Shown: positions 47,058 through 57,258, counted from the first letter of the stretch. The stretch: 64,000 bases of DNA from Vreelandella lionensis (GCF_002087295.1 NZ_MWVI01000089.1:1-64000), one strand, 5' to 3'. Numbers and translations: made by a program. The notes: generated by a model not told the origin, from the letters alone.

Positions 47058-49443
47058 TCAACCCTTTTTCGCTGATGGTTTACGCGGGCCGTTCCGAGTG
47101 CGGCGCGGGCCACGACGAGTCGGCTGTTTATCGGTTACGGCAGCGGCTTTCGGGCCGCCGCTCTCACCACGGCGCTTGCGCGGTTGGCGGCGCGGGCGTG
47201 GCTTATCGTCGGCGAGGCCAAAGTCGATTTTACGGTCATCCATATCGACACGCGCTACCTGCACGGTCAAACCGTCGCCTAAGCGATACGTAGTCCCCGT
47301 GCGCTCCCCTTTTAGGCGATGCTTCTCGGCTTCGTAATGATAGTAGTCCGACGGCAGCGAGGTGACATGCACTAGGCCTTCTACATAGAAGTCGTCCAGA
47401 CGAACAAACAGACCGAACTGCGTTACAGAAGCAATCGTGCCATCGAACGTTTCGCCCAGCTTATCCGACATAAACTCACACTTGAGCCAGCTCTCGACAT
47501 CGCGGGTCGCTTCATCCGCGCGCCGCTCGGTCATTGAGCAGTGTTCGCCTAGCTCTAGCATCTGCTCGAAGGTATACGGGCACCACTTGCTCGGCGGCTC
47601 AACCGGCGCTCCCTCTACCCGTACCACCGTATTGGTCTGACGCGGACCGCGAATGACCGAACGTATTGCGCGGTGAACCAGTAGATCCGGGTAACGGCGA
47701 ATCGGTGACGTGAAGTGAGCATACGCTTGGTACGCCAAGCCGAAGTGTCCTTCATTTTGCGGCGAATAGACCGCCTGATTCATCGAGCGCAACATGACGG
47801 TCTGGATAATATCGGCGTCCGGGCGGTCGACAATGGCTTCCCGCAGTGCCTGATAATCCTGCGGCGTCGGCATATCACCACCGCCTACCGAGAGGCCCAG
47901 TTCACTGAGGAACAGACGCAGCTTATCAAGGCGCTCAGGTGTAGGCCGCTCGTGGATACGGTAAAGCGCCGGCAAGTCATGCTTATCCAAGAAACGTGCC
48001 GTGGCAACGTTGGCGGCCAGCATGCACTCTTCGATGAGCTTGTGGGCATCGTTGCGGTTACGCGGCACGATTTTTTCGATCTTGCGCTCATCGTTACAGA
48101 TGATCGCAGTTTCAGTGGTATCGAAATCAATCGCTCCGCGCTCTTCACGGGCGGAACGCAGCAGTCCGTATAGCTCGTGCAGGTTTTGCAGTGGCTTGAC
48201 TAGCTCAGCATGCTCACGACGCAGCGTCTCACCTTCTTCGCTCTCGCCATCCAACATAGCCGCTACCTTGTTATAGGTGAGGCGAGCGTGGGAGTTCATG
48301 ACAGCTTCATAGAACGAGTAGCGGCTGATGGCACCAGTCTTGGAGATATTCATCTCGCATACCATCACCAAGCGGTCGACGTGCGGGTTCAATGAACACA
48401 AGCCGTTCGACAGCAGCTCTGGCAGCATCGGCACCACTTGGCCGGGGTAGTAGACCGCGTTACCTCGCGTGCGCGCTTCATCATCCAGCGCGGTGCCGGG
48501 GCGCACATAGTGGGAAACATCGGCAATCGCCACCAACAGCTTCCAGCTACCGGACTTGGTTTTCCAAGCGCAGACCGCGTCGTCAAAGTCTTTGGCGGAC
48601 TCATCGTCGATAGTGACCAGCGGGATATCGCGCAGATCGACGCGATGCTGCTTATCCTCCTGCAAGCCCTCTGCAGAGATTTCGCTGGTTTGATCCAGCA
48701 CCTCTGGCGGAAACTCGGCAGGGATGTCGTAGCTGCGAATCGCAATATCGATTTCCATGCCGGGGTCCATACGCTCACCCAGCACTTCGATGACTTCGCC
48801 CACCGGCTGCACACGGGTCGCAGGCTGCTGCACAATTTTGGCAGAAATCACCTGTCCGTCTTTGGCGCCGGCGCTAGCCGTATGGGGAATAATAACTTCT
48901 TGGGTGATGCGTGGATTCTCAGGAATCAGCACCCCAAACTCCGGCGTATTGCTGCGGTATACGCCAACAAGGGTTTGGGTATTGCGCGCACTCACATCAG
49001 CAATGGTTGCTTCATCGCGGCCACGACGGTCACGACCACTAACCCTCACCAGCACATGGTCACCGTGGAACACACGGCGCATTTGGCGCGGGGGCAGTAC
49101 TAAGTCCGGCTTTTTACCGTCATCACGGAGCACAAAGCCAAAGCCATCTCGGTGGCCCAGCACTTTGCCTTTTATTAGGTCTAGCTTATCCAATCAGCGC
49201 GTAAGCACCACGGCGGTCGCGCAGCACTTGACCATCGCGCTCCATCGCCGCCATGCGCCGACGAATGGCTTCTAGGTGGTCTTCATCTTCAATGCCCAGC
49301 ATTCTACTCATGTTTTCATGAGTAATCGGTTTACCGTAGCTTTCTAAGGCAGCCAGTAGATATTCGCGGCTGGGCGCAGGATTATCGTACTTTTGCGCCT
49401 CGCGCTCGGCGTGCGGATCATCACTCAACGTCCAATACTTCAT
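47058..49443 (-). CDS. rnr: Ribonuclease R (frameshifted near N-terminus)
   Basis: 3'-5' exoribonuclease of about 795 residues. An N-terminal winged-helix region (SREYLLAALESYGKPITHENMSRMLGIEDEDHLEAIRRRMAAMERDG), then cold-shock domains, the RNB catalytic core (VDLRDIPLVTIDDESAKDFDDAVCA with its Asp cluster, NMNQAVYSP-like and HFTSPIRRYPDLLVHRAI) and a C-terminal S1 domain (FDGTIASVTQFGLFVRLDDFYVEGLVHV) with a basic tail. One extra G at about 49190 (ATTGGATAAG) gives GAYALIG-stop instead of ALIDKLDLIKGKV. The start at 49443 (MKYWTLSDD) has AAGGA upstream; a GTG at 49503 is an alternative. Confidence 0.95.
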
Positions 49444-49712
49444 GCGATCAACATCCTTGATAGCGTTTGCGGGAGGCGGACAGTTAGCGCAGGCGTGGTG
49501 CACTGCGGGTGGGAGTTGTCTTCGACGGCGTTAGCGCCGTTGTCAGCTGCTAATAAGCTGAAGCATGTCATGTTTTGTTTGGTCATAGGCGCAGTATAGC
49601 GCTGCCCGTTCAATCACCCAACCACCTAACACCGCATTAATGCGATTTCAGTATTAAAAAAAGCGCCTTAGGGCTTGCATTTAACCACGCCTCGGTATCA
49701 TACGCGCCACTT

Positions 49713-49742
49713 GCCCAGATGGCGGAATTGGTAGACGCGCTA
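49713..49742 (+). pseudogene. Truncated tRNA-Leu 5' half
   Basis: GCCCAGATGGCGGAATTGG and the rest of the D arm (TAGACGCGCTA) match the first 30 bases of the two complete tRNA-Leu genes downstream, but no anticodon, variable or T arm follows; instead there is an unrelated hairpin (ACAACT GTTTT AGTTGT, about 49757-49773). It is either a tRNA remnant or a deletion in the assembly. Confidence 0.7.
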
Positions 49743-49787
49743 CGAATACAGACGCTACAACTGTTTTAGTTGTAAAAAGAATGATGC

Positions 49788-49875
49788 GCCCAGGGTGGCG
49801 GAATTGGTAGACGCGCTAGCTTCAGGTGCTAGTGTCCGTATGGACGTGGAGGTTCATGTCCTCTTCTGGGCACCA
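49788..49875 (+). tRNA. tRNA-Leu (CAG), first copy
   Basis: 88 bases with encoded CCA. Anticodon arm GCTTCAGGTGC gives anticodon CAG, with a class II variable arm (TGTCCGTATGGACG) and T arm GGAGGTTCATGTCCTC. It has one base more than the second copy: the acceptor/D junction reads GCCCAGGGTGG where GCCCAGGTGG is expected, so one G is probably inserted. The acceptor end TCTGGGC pairs with GCCCAGG through one G-U. Confidence 0.9.
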
Positions 49876-49961
49876 AACCACTTCATGTTATCCCCTTTTC
49901 ATGAAGTCGTAAGGTGCAGCGGCAAGCAAGAAGTAGATGTGAAAGCAGTTAGTTTGTATTC

Positions 49962-50048
49962 GCCCAGGTGGCGGAATTGGTAGACGCGCTAGCTTCAGGT
50001 GCTAGTGTCCGTATGGACGTGGAGGTTCATGTCCTCTCCTGGGCACCA
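49962..50048 (+). tRNA. tRNA-Leu (CAG), second copy
   Basis: 87 bases with encoded CCA, acceptor GCCCAGG/CCTGGGC perfectly paired, D arm GCGGAATTGGTAGACGC, anticodon CAG, class II variable arm and T arm. Nearly identical to the copy 174 bases upstream. The 230 bases that follow hold nothing recognisable beyond a GCGGGCGAA/TTCGCCCGC hairpin at about 50219-50250. Confidence 0.95.
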
Positions 50049-50278
50049 TTTTATGGTCCCGTCCGCATCACTCTTTATCTTCCTAATAGATATTCAATAA
50101 ATGCCTCGCTCAGAGTTATTCTTAATAGAGAACCATCTTTGTATGGCGCTTTTTTGCGTCTTATCTTCATGACTGCGATTGCACCCTACCGCTTTAGCTT
50201 ACTTGCCAAACATGTCAAGCGGGCGAAACATTAATGCGGCTTCGCCCGCCGTGATTGCTGGTTAATGCATCTCCGTGC

Positions 50279-51151
50279 TTATTGATAGCGCCCAGGGCGG
50301 CGAGCAATTTCTTCCAGCGCCCATCCTTGTGTCCGCAGCTCGCCTTCTAGCACGGCTTCCATGGTAGGGGTTAAGTCAGGAAAGAAGTTCAGTCCCGTTT
50401 GCGCTTCGATATCATCAATGGTGACGAGGTAGTCATCCAGCGGCTCATTGCCTCTGACGTCTTGGGGCATAATAAATGCCAGCGCTAAAGGCGCTTCGTC
50501 GTGAGGCGCAACGATAATTTTGTAGAACGCCTGGGGCACTTCCACAAAGCCGACGCGGTTAAACACGTTATCCATAAAGCGCTCAGGGTAGATCGGCCCG
50601 GTGATCACCTGTAAGCGCTCAAAACGCGGCGCGAAGTGGTCCATCACCGACTCTTCTAAACGCTGCCACAGTTGGCGATTTAAGTTGGGCCGCTGCGGAG
50701 CCATATTACTCATTAAGAAGGTGTCGATTTGCGCACTACGCCCATGCACGGCAGCAATAGCGTAGTTAGGCGCCAGATGCCCGCGGTCGTAGCCGCTCCC
50801 TGAGTAGCTATCAGTATCCACCGGCCATAGCGTGCGCCAGTCAGCCTGAAAGTTGGGCCGCCCGCCGATCCGGGTATTGTCCGGTACGGCCTTCACTTGA
50901 TAGCTCACCCATAGCGCACCGACACGAACATCCGACCATCCCGCTAAAAAGCCATCGTTGCGTAAAACGCGATGAAACGTGGTGGGGCGAAACTCCTCCC
51001 AAGTGGGCACGCCTTGCCAGGTATAGGCATCTTGATGTTGGCGCCCCTGGAATTCCCATAACCCGGTTCCCACTATTACAAACAGCACAGCGATGCCCAG
51101 GCGTCGCCCCTGACGACGCCAGTGCACAAGCGATTTCCCCAACGGAGTCAC
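50279..51151 (-). CDS. DNA/RNA non-specific endonuclease (NucA/EndoG family)
   Basis: 290-residue beta-beta-alpha metal nuclease with the DRGH catalytic motif in SGYDRGHLAPNYAIAAVHGRS and the metal-ligand Asn in LMSNMAPQRPNLNRQLWQRLEE. An N-terminal membrane helix (LGIAVLFVIVGTGLWEF) anchors or exports it. No immunity or inhibitor gene stands next to it, so a role in nutrient acquisition or extracellular DNA turnover is likelier than an antibacterial effector. It is intact. Confidence 0.92.
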   Translation of the reverse strand: MTPLGKSLVHWRRQGRRLGIAVLFVIVGTGLWEFQGRQHQDAYTWQGVPTWEEFRPTTFHRVLRNDGFLAGWSDVRVGALWVSYQVKAVPDNTRIGGRPNFQADWRTLWPVDTDSYSGSGYDRGHLAPNYAIAAVHGRSAQIDTFLMSNMAPQRPNLNRQLWQRLEESVMDHFAPRFERLQVITGPIYPERFMDNVFNRVGFVEVPQAFYKIIVAPHDEAPLALAFIMPQDVRGNEPLDDYLVTIDDIEAQTGLNFFPDLTPTMEAVLEGELRTQGWALEEIARRPGRYQ

Positions 51152-51204
51152 TCCCCTACAAGCTTTTTAGATAGACCAGTATGTTTTTTAGTAGGTAGCT
51201 AACG

Positions 51205-51480
51205 TTACCAGCCGAGTGAAAACATGGTTTCCAAGTCGTGACGAGAGTGAACCTGCATGGCATTCAGCGTTTCGGTATCACTAATCCCTTCTACGGCATT
51301 TAGGCGCTCGGTCACCAGCTCCGCTAGGCTCTCAAAATCGCGGGTGCGGGCAATGGCGACTAGGTCGTAACGGCCGCAGGTGGAGTACACTTCGCTGATC
51401 CCTTCCACATCGGCTAGGCGTTCAGCCACTGCCTTTACTTGGCCTTTTTCGGTATTAATCAAGATCACTGCGTTTTGCAT
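51205..51480 (-). CDS. Stand-alone Lrp/AsnC ligand-binding (RAM) domain protein
   Basis: 91 residues: MQNAVILINTEKGQVKAVAERLADVEGISEVYSTCGRYDLVAIARTRDFESLAELVTERLNAVEGISDTETLNAMQVHSRHDLE is a RAM domain with no DNA-binding half. Such proteins bind amino acids as oligomers; the target is unknown. The start at ATG 51480 begins the domain directly. Confidence 0.9.
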   Translation of the reverse strand: MQNAVILINTEKGQVKAVAERLADVEGISEVYSTCGRYDLVAIARTRDFESLAELVTERLNAVEGISDTETLNAMQVHSRHDLETMFSLGW

Positions 51481-51657
51481 GGCGCCCTCACTAATCATGT
51501 CTTGTGGATATCACGCTACGGGGCGAGTATAGCAGCCTGCTAGGTACGGCCAAGCGCTGCCTGACAGCGTGGCTAATTGTCGCGCTATTTATAAGGTTAT
51601 TCGCACTAATTTTGAGCATGCGCTAGCATGTACCGTAGACCTCCGATTTATAAGACT

Positions 51658-51693
51658 TGTCGGAGTATTAAGAGGTGGATCACCACCCGACAA
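51658..51693 (+). promoter_or_regulatory. Stem-loop in the HiPIP gene leader
   Basis: TTGTCGG (51658-51664) pairs perfectly with CCGACAA (51687-51693), enclosing GGTG/CACC (51674-51687 region, loop ATCA-type). It lies 40 bases before the HiPIP start. CTCCGA/TCGGAG (51641-51646, 51660-51665) gives a competing pairing. It could control translation or be a binding site. Confidence 0.35.
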
Positions 51694-51732
51694 CCGTAGC
51701 AAAACGTCAGACCGTGACGATAAGGAGACACC

Positions 51733-52047
51733 ATGGCTAATCAGAGCCGTCGTAAGTTCATGCGTAATAGTGTGCTAGGCCTCGCTGCCCTACCGTTTGG
51801 TGCTGGCATTCTGTCGAAGACTGCATTTGCTCAGGAACTGCCGCGTCTGGATCCCTCTTCTCCCACAGCACAGGCGCTTAACTACGTCGAAGTGGCCAGC
51901 GAAGCCAGCGACCACCCCGCCTATGAAGAAGGTGAGAAGTGCTCCAACTGCATGTTCTTCAATGCGGAAACAGAGGGTTGCCAACTCTTCCCAGAAAACA
52001 GCGTTGCACCGGAAGGCTGGTGCCAATCGTGGACGGCCAAAGCGTAA
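51733..52047 (+). CDS. High-potential iron-sulfur protein (HiPIP)
   Basis: 104 residues. A Tat signal (SRRKFMRNSVLGLAALPFGAGILSKTAFAQ) exports the folded holoprotein. The mature part has four Cys in the HiPIP order: KCSNCMFF (CxxC), GCQLFPENSV and GWCQSW, binding one 4Fe-4S cluster at high potential. It is a periplasmic electron carrier between the bc1 complex and terminal oxidases. AAGGAGA lies 6 bases before the ATG. It is monocistronic with a strong terminator. Confidence 0.95.
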   Translation: MANQSRRKFMRNSVLGLAALPFGAGILSKTAFAQELPRLDPSSPTAQALNYVEVASEASDHPAYEEGEKCSNCMFFNAETEGCQLFPENSVAPEGWCQSWTAKA

Positions 52048-52093
52048 GCAACCCCCAAGGTGTAAGCAAACCTTAGGCTACTGCGATATCCAT

Positions 52094-52125
52094 GACCCCG
52101 CGCCCTGCGCGGGGTCACTGTTTTT
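52094..52125 (+). terminator. Rho-independent terminator of the HiPIP gene
   Basis: GACCCCGCGC/GCGCGGGGTC with loop CCT (52094-52116) is followed by ACTGTTTTT. The T-tract overlaps the convergent spoVR stop codon. Confidence 0.88.
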
Positions 52126-53686
52126 AGCCAGCCCCTTTGCTTTCTTCCTCTACCGGCCAGTGATAACGGCGGGTGACTTTCCCATCTTCCATGGATACCA
52201 AGTGTACAGGGAAGCCCCACAGCTGCTGTAAATGGCGAATCACCGGATAGACACTTCTCCCCAGTGGCCGACGACTATCCTGAATGTGATGCAGCGTTAA
52301 TGAGCGATCACCGCGAATGGCAGCTTCTACCACCTGAATATTCGGCTCACGCACCGACAGAGCATATTGGCTTGAAAGCGCTTCACGTACGCGTTTGTAG
52401 CCACGGTCATCGTGAATAGCAGCAACCTCAAGCATCTCTACCTGGTCGTCATCGACAATTAAAAACAGCTTTAAGTCGCGAATCACCTTAGGTGACAAGA
52501 ACTGCTGTATGAAAGACTCATCCTTAAAGTTGCGCATCGCGAACTCAAGGGTTTCCCGCCAGGGGCTACCTGCAATATCGGGAAACCACTCGCGGTCTTC
52601 AGCCGTCGGCGCTTCGCAAATACGCTTAATATCCATGAAGATGGCAAACCCCAGCGCGTAGGGATTAAGGCCACTATAATAAGGGCTATCAAACCCTGGC
52701 TGGTTGATCACCGCCGCGTGCGACTGTAAGAACTCCAGCATTAGTCCCTCATCTACTTTGCCCTCATCGTAAAGCCGGTTCATCAGCGTGTAGTGCCAAA
52801 AACAGGCCCACCCTTCGTTCATCACTTGGGTTTGCCGTTGAGGATAGAAGTATTGAGCCAGCTTGCGCACGATACGCACAATCTCACGCTGCCAAGGCGC
52901 CAGCAACGGTGCGTTCTTCTCGATAAAATAGAGCAAGTTTTCTTGTGGTTCTGAGGGGTAGCAGCCGCCGCTATGCAGGCCTAGCGGGTCATCATCGCTG
53001 TGCAAGCTTCCCGGTAGAGGCGCCATCCCGGCAGGTGGCTCAGGAATGGTGCGCCATAACATATTGACCTGTGTCTGCAGGTACGCTTCACGCTCATCCT
53101 GACGTTTGGCCTCTTCCTCGGCCGAGATAGGCGATGGCCGCTTGTAGCGATCAACGCCGTAGTTTTGTAGCGCGTGGCACGCATCCAGCAACTGCTCAAC
53201 CGCATGCACGCCGTGACGCTCTTCGCACTGGGCAATGTATTTACGGGCAAACACCAAATAGTCGACGATAGATTCCGCATCTGTCCAGGTGCGAAACAGA
53301 TAGTTACCTTTGAAAAAAGAGTTATGGCCATAGCAGGCGTGGGCAATCACCAACACCTGCATCATCAGGGTGTTTTCCTCCATCAGGTACGCAATGCAGG
53401 GGTTGGAGTTAATCACCAGCTCATAGGCAAGCCCCATCTGCCCTCGTTTGTAGGCCTGCTCCACAGAGAGAAATTGCTTACCAAACGACCAGTGATGGTA
53501 GCCCACTGGCATGCCAACGCTGGCGTAGGCATCCATCATTTGCTCGGTGGTAATCAGCTCGATTTGATTGGGATAGGTATCCAGCCGATACTCATCGGCG
53601 AGCCTGGCGAGCTCCTCATCAAAACGCTCCAGTACGCTGAAATTCCAGTCAGAACCGGTCGCTATAGGCTTGCGGGTTACACTCAT
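52124..53686 (-). CDS. SpoVR family protein (YcgB-like)
   Basis: 520-residue protein: WNFSVLERFDEELARLADEYRLDTYPNQIELITTEQMMDAYASVGMPVGYHHWSFGK is the SpoVR N-terminus, followed by VIAHACYGHNSFFKGNYLF, WHYTLMNRLYDEG and NPYALGFAIFMDIKRI. It is the usual third member of the yeaG-yeaH-spoVR stress operon; the biochemical role is not known. The ATG 53686 is chosen as giving the usual N-terminus (MSVTRKPIATGSDWNF). It lies 20 bases after yeaH. Confidence 0.93.
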   Translation of the reverse strand: MSVTRKPIATGSDWNFSVLERFDEELARLADEYRLDTYPNQIELITTEQMMDAYASVGMPVGYHHWSFGKQFLSVEQAYKRGQMGLAYELVINSNPCIAYLMEENTLMMQVLVIAHACYGHNSFFKGNYLFRTWTDAESIVDYLVFARKYIAQCEERHGVHAVEQLLDACHALQNYGVDRYKRPSPISAEEEAKRQDEREAYLQTQVNMLWRTIPEPPAGMAPLPGSLHSDDDPLGLHSGGCYPSEPQENLLYFIEKNAPLLAPWQREIVRIVRKLAQYFYPQRQTQVMNEGWACFWHYTLMNRLYDEGKVDEGLMLEFLQSHAAVINQPGFDSPYYSGLNPYALGFAIFMDIKRICEAPTAEDREWFPDIAGSPWRETLEFAMRNFKDESFIQQFLSPKVIRDLKLFLIVDDDQVEMLEVAAIHDDRGYKRVREALSSQYALSVREPNIQVVEAAIRGDRSLTLHHIQDSRRPLGRSVYPVIRHLQQLWGFPVHLVSMEDGKVTRRYHWPVEEESKGAG

Positions 53687-53706
53687 GGCGCACTCCTCAA
53701 CTCGCA

Positions 53707-54996
53707 CTACCGCTCTTGGCTCAAGCGGCGCTTAAACAGCTCACGGAAAACCGGGTAAATATCGCCAGCCTCGACAATCTGGCGCATGGCAAACCGCTCG
53801 GGAAACTGGGTAGCTACCGCTTCGTACTCGTGCCATAGCGACTGGTGGTCATGGGGGGTGATCTCCACATAGGCGTAGTACTGCAGCTGGGGCATCAGTT
53901 GTTTTACCAGCAGGTCGCGACAGACATTGGAGTCGTCGTCCCAGTTGTCGCCATCGGATGCCTGAGCTACGTAGAGGTTCCATTGCCCGGCGGGGTAGCG
54001 TTTTTCAATGATCTTATTGACCAAATTCAGCGCGCTGGAAACGATGGTGCCGCCGGTTTCTCGGGAGTAGAAAAACTCCTCCTCATTAACTTCCCTGGCG
54101 GCGGTATGGTGGCGCACAAACACCAGCTCCACTTTCTCGTAGTGCTTTTCTAAAAAGAGTTAAAGCAGTAAGAAAAAGCGCTTAGCAATGTCTTTATGGT
54201 TTTGGGTCATGGAGCCCGACACATCCATCACGCAGAACATCACCGCTTGGCTAGAAGGCTGCGGTTGAGCGGCCAGTTGGTGGTAGCGCAGGTCGTAGGT
54301 ATCGATAAACGGTACCGCCTCAATACGCCTCTCCAGCCGCTCAATCTCCGCTTTCAGCTCTACGATGCGTGCTGGGTTTCGCAATACCGGATCTTTGCGC
54401 TCTTCTGCCGCTAACGCTTCCTGGGCCTCCTTCAGGGCGCGTTTAATCGGCGCGCGCATGGCAATACGTCGTGCGTAGGCCTCCCGCATCGAGCGGGTAA
54501 TGCTAATGCGTGAGGGCACGCCATCCCGCGCAAGGCCTGCACGCACCATTTTGATCTCTTCCAGCGACTTGAGCGGCTTGCGCTGCAAATGGGGCAGCTC
54601 CAAGCCGTCGAACACAAACTCCAAGAACTCTTCACGGCTGAGGGTGAAGGCAAACTCGTCGTTTCCCTCCCCCTGGTTGGAGGCGCCGCCCTCGCCCGCA
54701 CCATTACCGCCCCCCTGGCCCGCCGGGCGACGAATCTTATCCCCCTCCAGAAACTCCTTATTACCCGGCGAGACGCTATTGCGCGCCCCGCCCGGCCCGT
54801 GCTGAAACACGGGCTCTGAAATGTCCTTGGCAGGAATCGAAATTTTCTCGCCACGCTCCATGTCGGTGATGGAGCGGCGGTTGACCGCCTCCTCCACCGA
54901 GCGCTTGATGTGCTTGCGATAACGCTCCAAGAAGCGCTGCCGATTGACCGCGCTCTTGTGCTTAGCGTTAGGTCTGCGATCAATAAAGTAGGTCAT
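53707..54996 (-). CDS. yeaH: YeaH/YhbH family protein, DUF444 (in-frame stop)
   Basis: About 429 residues with a von Willebrand A-like fold: [75 protein letters not shown] (MIDAS-like DxSGS), then [21 protein letters not shown]. The frame is interrupted by TAA at 54162-54160, but the same frame continues at once as [24 protein letters not shown], so this is a substitution (TAC expected, Tyr) and not an indel. YeaH works with the YeaG kinase in starvation responses. Confidence 0.92.
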
Positions 54997-55067
54997 TCGA
55001 CCTCCTCAACACCTCGATCTTGAGCGCCGACTCTTGGCGCTCTTGTATGCGGGCCAACAGCGGCCCG

Positions 55068-56992
55068 CTACTGAGACTTCCGCACGCGCAGGTACCATTC
55101 GGAGAGCAGGCGCACCTGTTTTTCGGTATAGCCACGGTCCACCATGCGCGCCACGAAATCCTCGTGCTTTTTCTGATCCGACTTCGACGCTTTGGCATTG
55201 AACGAGATCACCGGCAACAGCTCTTCGGTGTTGGCAAACATCTTGTGTTCGATGACGCCTTTCAGCTTCTCATACGACTGCCAGCTAGGGTTCATACCGT
55301 TGTTTTGCGCCCGCGCCCGCAGCACAAAGTTCACTACTTCATGGCGGAAGTCTTTCGGGTTGGAGATACCTGCCGGCTTCTCGATCTTCTCAAGCTCCTC
55401 GTTCAGCGACTGGCGATTAAGCAGCTCACCGGTTTCGGGGTCACGGTACTCCTGATCCTGGATCCAGAAGTCAGCATAGGTCACATAGCGGTCGAAGATG
55501 TTTTGGCCGTACTCGCTGTAGGACTCGAGATAAGCGGTTTGAATCTCCTTGCCGATAAAGTCCACATAGCGCGGGGCCAGAAACTCTTTGATAAAGCCCA
55601 GATAGCGCTCGAACACCTCGGAAGGCAGCTGCTCGCGCTCCAGCGCCTGCTCCAACACGTACAGCAGGTGCACCGGGTTGGCTGCGACTTCGGTACTGTC
55701 GAAGTTGAACACCTTCGAGAGAATTTTGAACGCAAAGCGGGTAGAGAGCCCTTGCATACCTTCATCGACCCCAGCTGCATCGCGGTACTCTTGAATCGAA
55801 TTTGGCGCGTGGGTCGGTGTCTTTTAAATTCTCACCGTCATACACCCGCATTTTTGAGTAGATACTGGAGTTCTCCGGTACTTTAAGCCGCGACAGCACC
55901 GAGAACTGCGCCAGCATGCGCAGCGTATCTGGCGCGCAGGGCGCTGCATTCAGCGAGGAGTCCTCCAACAGTTTCTGATAAATCTTGATCTCTTCCGACA
56001 CCCGCAGGCAGTAAGGCACCTTGACGATATAGACGCGGTCCAGGAAGGCCTCGTTGTTACGGTTATTGCGGAACGCCTGCCACTCAGATTCATTCGAGTG
56101 AGCCAGAATGACGCCGTCAAAGGGAATCGCGCCCATGCCTTCCGTGGGGTTGTAGTTACCCTCCTGGGTGGCGGTAAGCAGCGGGTGGAGCACCTTGATG
56201 GGTGCCTTGAACATCTCCACGAACTCCATCAGACCCTGGTTGGCGCGGCACAGCCCGCCAGAGAAGCTGTAGGCATCCGGATCGTCTTGGGAGTAAAGCT
56301 CCAGCTGACGAATATCGACTTTGCCGACCAGTGACGAGATATCCTGGTTGTTCTCGTCCCCCGGCTCAGTTTTGGAAATGGCAATTTGATTCAGCCGCGA
56401 TGGGTAGAGGCGCACCACCCGGAACTGGGAAATATCACCACCGTACTCTTTTAAGCGTTTAGCCGCCCAGGGCGACATCACGCTGCGCAGGTAGCGCCCG
56501 GGAATGCCGTACTCTTTCTCCAGCAGTTCCCCATCCTCCTCGGGGGAGAAGAGCCCTAAAGGAGACTCATAAACAGGCGAGCCTTTAATGGCGTAGAAAG
56601 GGATACGCTCCATTAACAGCTTCAAGCGCTCGGCCAGTGACGATTTACCGCCACCGACCGGCCCCAGTAGATAAAGAATCTGCTTGCGCTCTTCCAAGCC
56701 TTGGGCCGCGTGGCGGAAGTACGCCACGATTTGCTCAATGGCTTCTTCCATCCCATGAAACTCGGCGAAAGCGGGATAGCGGCGGATCACCTTATTCGAG
56801 AAAATACGTGATAGACGCGGGTCTTTCGCCGTGTCGATCACTTCAGGCTCGCCTATCGCTTCCAGCATGCGCTCGGCGGCGCTGGCATAAACCTTGGGGT
56901 CACGGCGACAAAGCGCCAAGTACTCCTCAAGGCTCATGTCCTCTTGCTTGAACGCGGGCAAATCGGTCTTGAACGTGATCAAAGATGCTCAT
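55068..56992 (-). CDS. yeaG: PrkA-family serine kinase YeaG (twice frameshifted)
   Basis: About 640 residues. The AAA-like N-terminal domain has the P-loop LLGPVGGGKSSLAERLK and VILAHSNESEW; the C-terminal PrkA kinase domain includes GLSTRFAFKILSKVFNFDSTEVAANPVHLLYVLEQAL and FRHEVVNFVLRARAQNNGMNPSWQSYEKL. The true start is ATG 56992 (MSIFDHVQDRFARVQ) with AGGAGA upstream; the frame changes at about 56945-56955 into EDMSLEEYLALC, and again at about 55795, where DPRAKFDSRV should read DPRAKSIQEYRDAAGVDEG. First gene of yeaG-yeaH-spoVR; known from E. coli as a sigma-54/NtrC-dependent operon. Confidence 0.94.
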
Positions 56993-57019
56993 GGAACTCT
57001 CCTGTGGCCCATCCCCAGC

Positions 57020-57035
57020 AGCAACCGCCCAGCCA
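57020..57035 (-). promoter_or_regulatory. Sigma-54 (-24/-12) promoter of the yeaG operon
   Basis: On the - strand TGGCTGGGCGGTTGCT matches the consensus TGGCACGNNNNTTGCW with GG and GC exactly 10 bases apart and only two deviations. The predicted transcript start is about 17 bases before the yeaG ATG, leaving just enough leader for AGGAGA. The 220 bases upstream to 57258 hold no gene, which leaves space for activator sites. Confidence 0.65.
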
Positions 57036-57258
57036 GATCCCTTAAGCGGCGTGCAATTCGAGGTGTCGCTCTATCAGCGTAGTCAGCATTAGCAAAAAGT
57101 GATGACTAAACCTTCAACGCAGCGCTGTTAACGATATGAGCACAGCAACAGGGGTTTAGTTGCGTGAAATGTTGTGGCAACTCCACAACGCAACGCGCCG
57201 CCTGAGAAGGCGGCGCTTGAGAGCTTAACGTCAGAGCAGTTTTTAGCGGCGGTATTGT

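Noticed and set aside
49795-49983. Open frame translating to MAELVDALASGASVRMDVEVHVL
   Set aside because: It is the tRNA-Leu sequence read as protein; the same peptide recurs at the second tRNA.
50219-50250. GCGGGCGAA/TTCGCCCGC hairpin as terminator
   Set aside because: No T-tract on either strand, so not listed as a terminator.
50279-51151. Endonuclease as a toxin effector with immunity gene
   Set aside because: No toxin-delivery domain and no small neighbouring inhibitor gene; it looks like an ordinary membrane-anchored or exported nuclease.
54160-54996. Programmed stop or recoding in yeaH, tolC and dnaB
   Set aside because: No slippery sequence or stem-loop of the recoding type was seen, and lesions of the same kind are spread over many unrelated genes.
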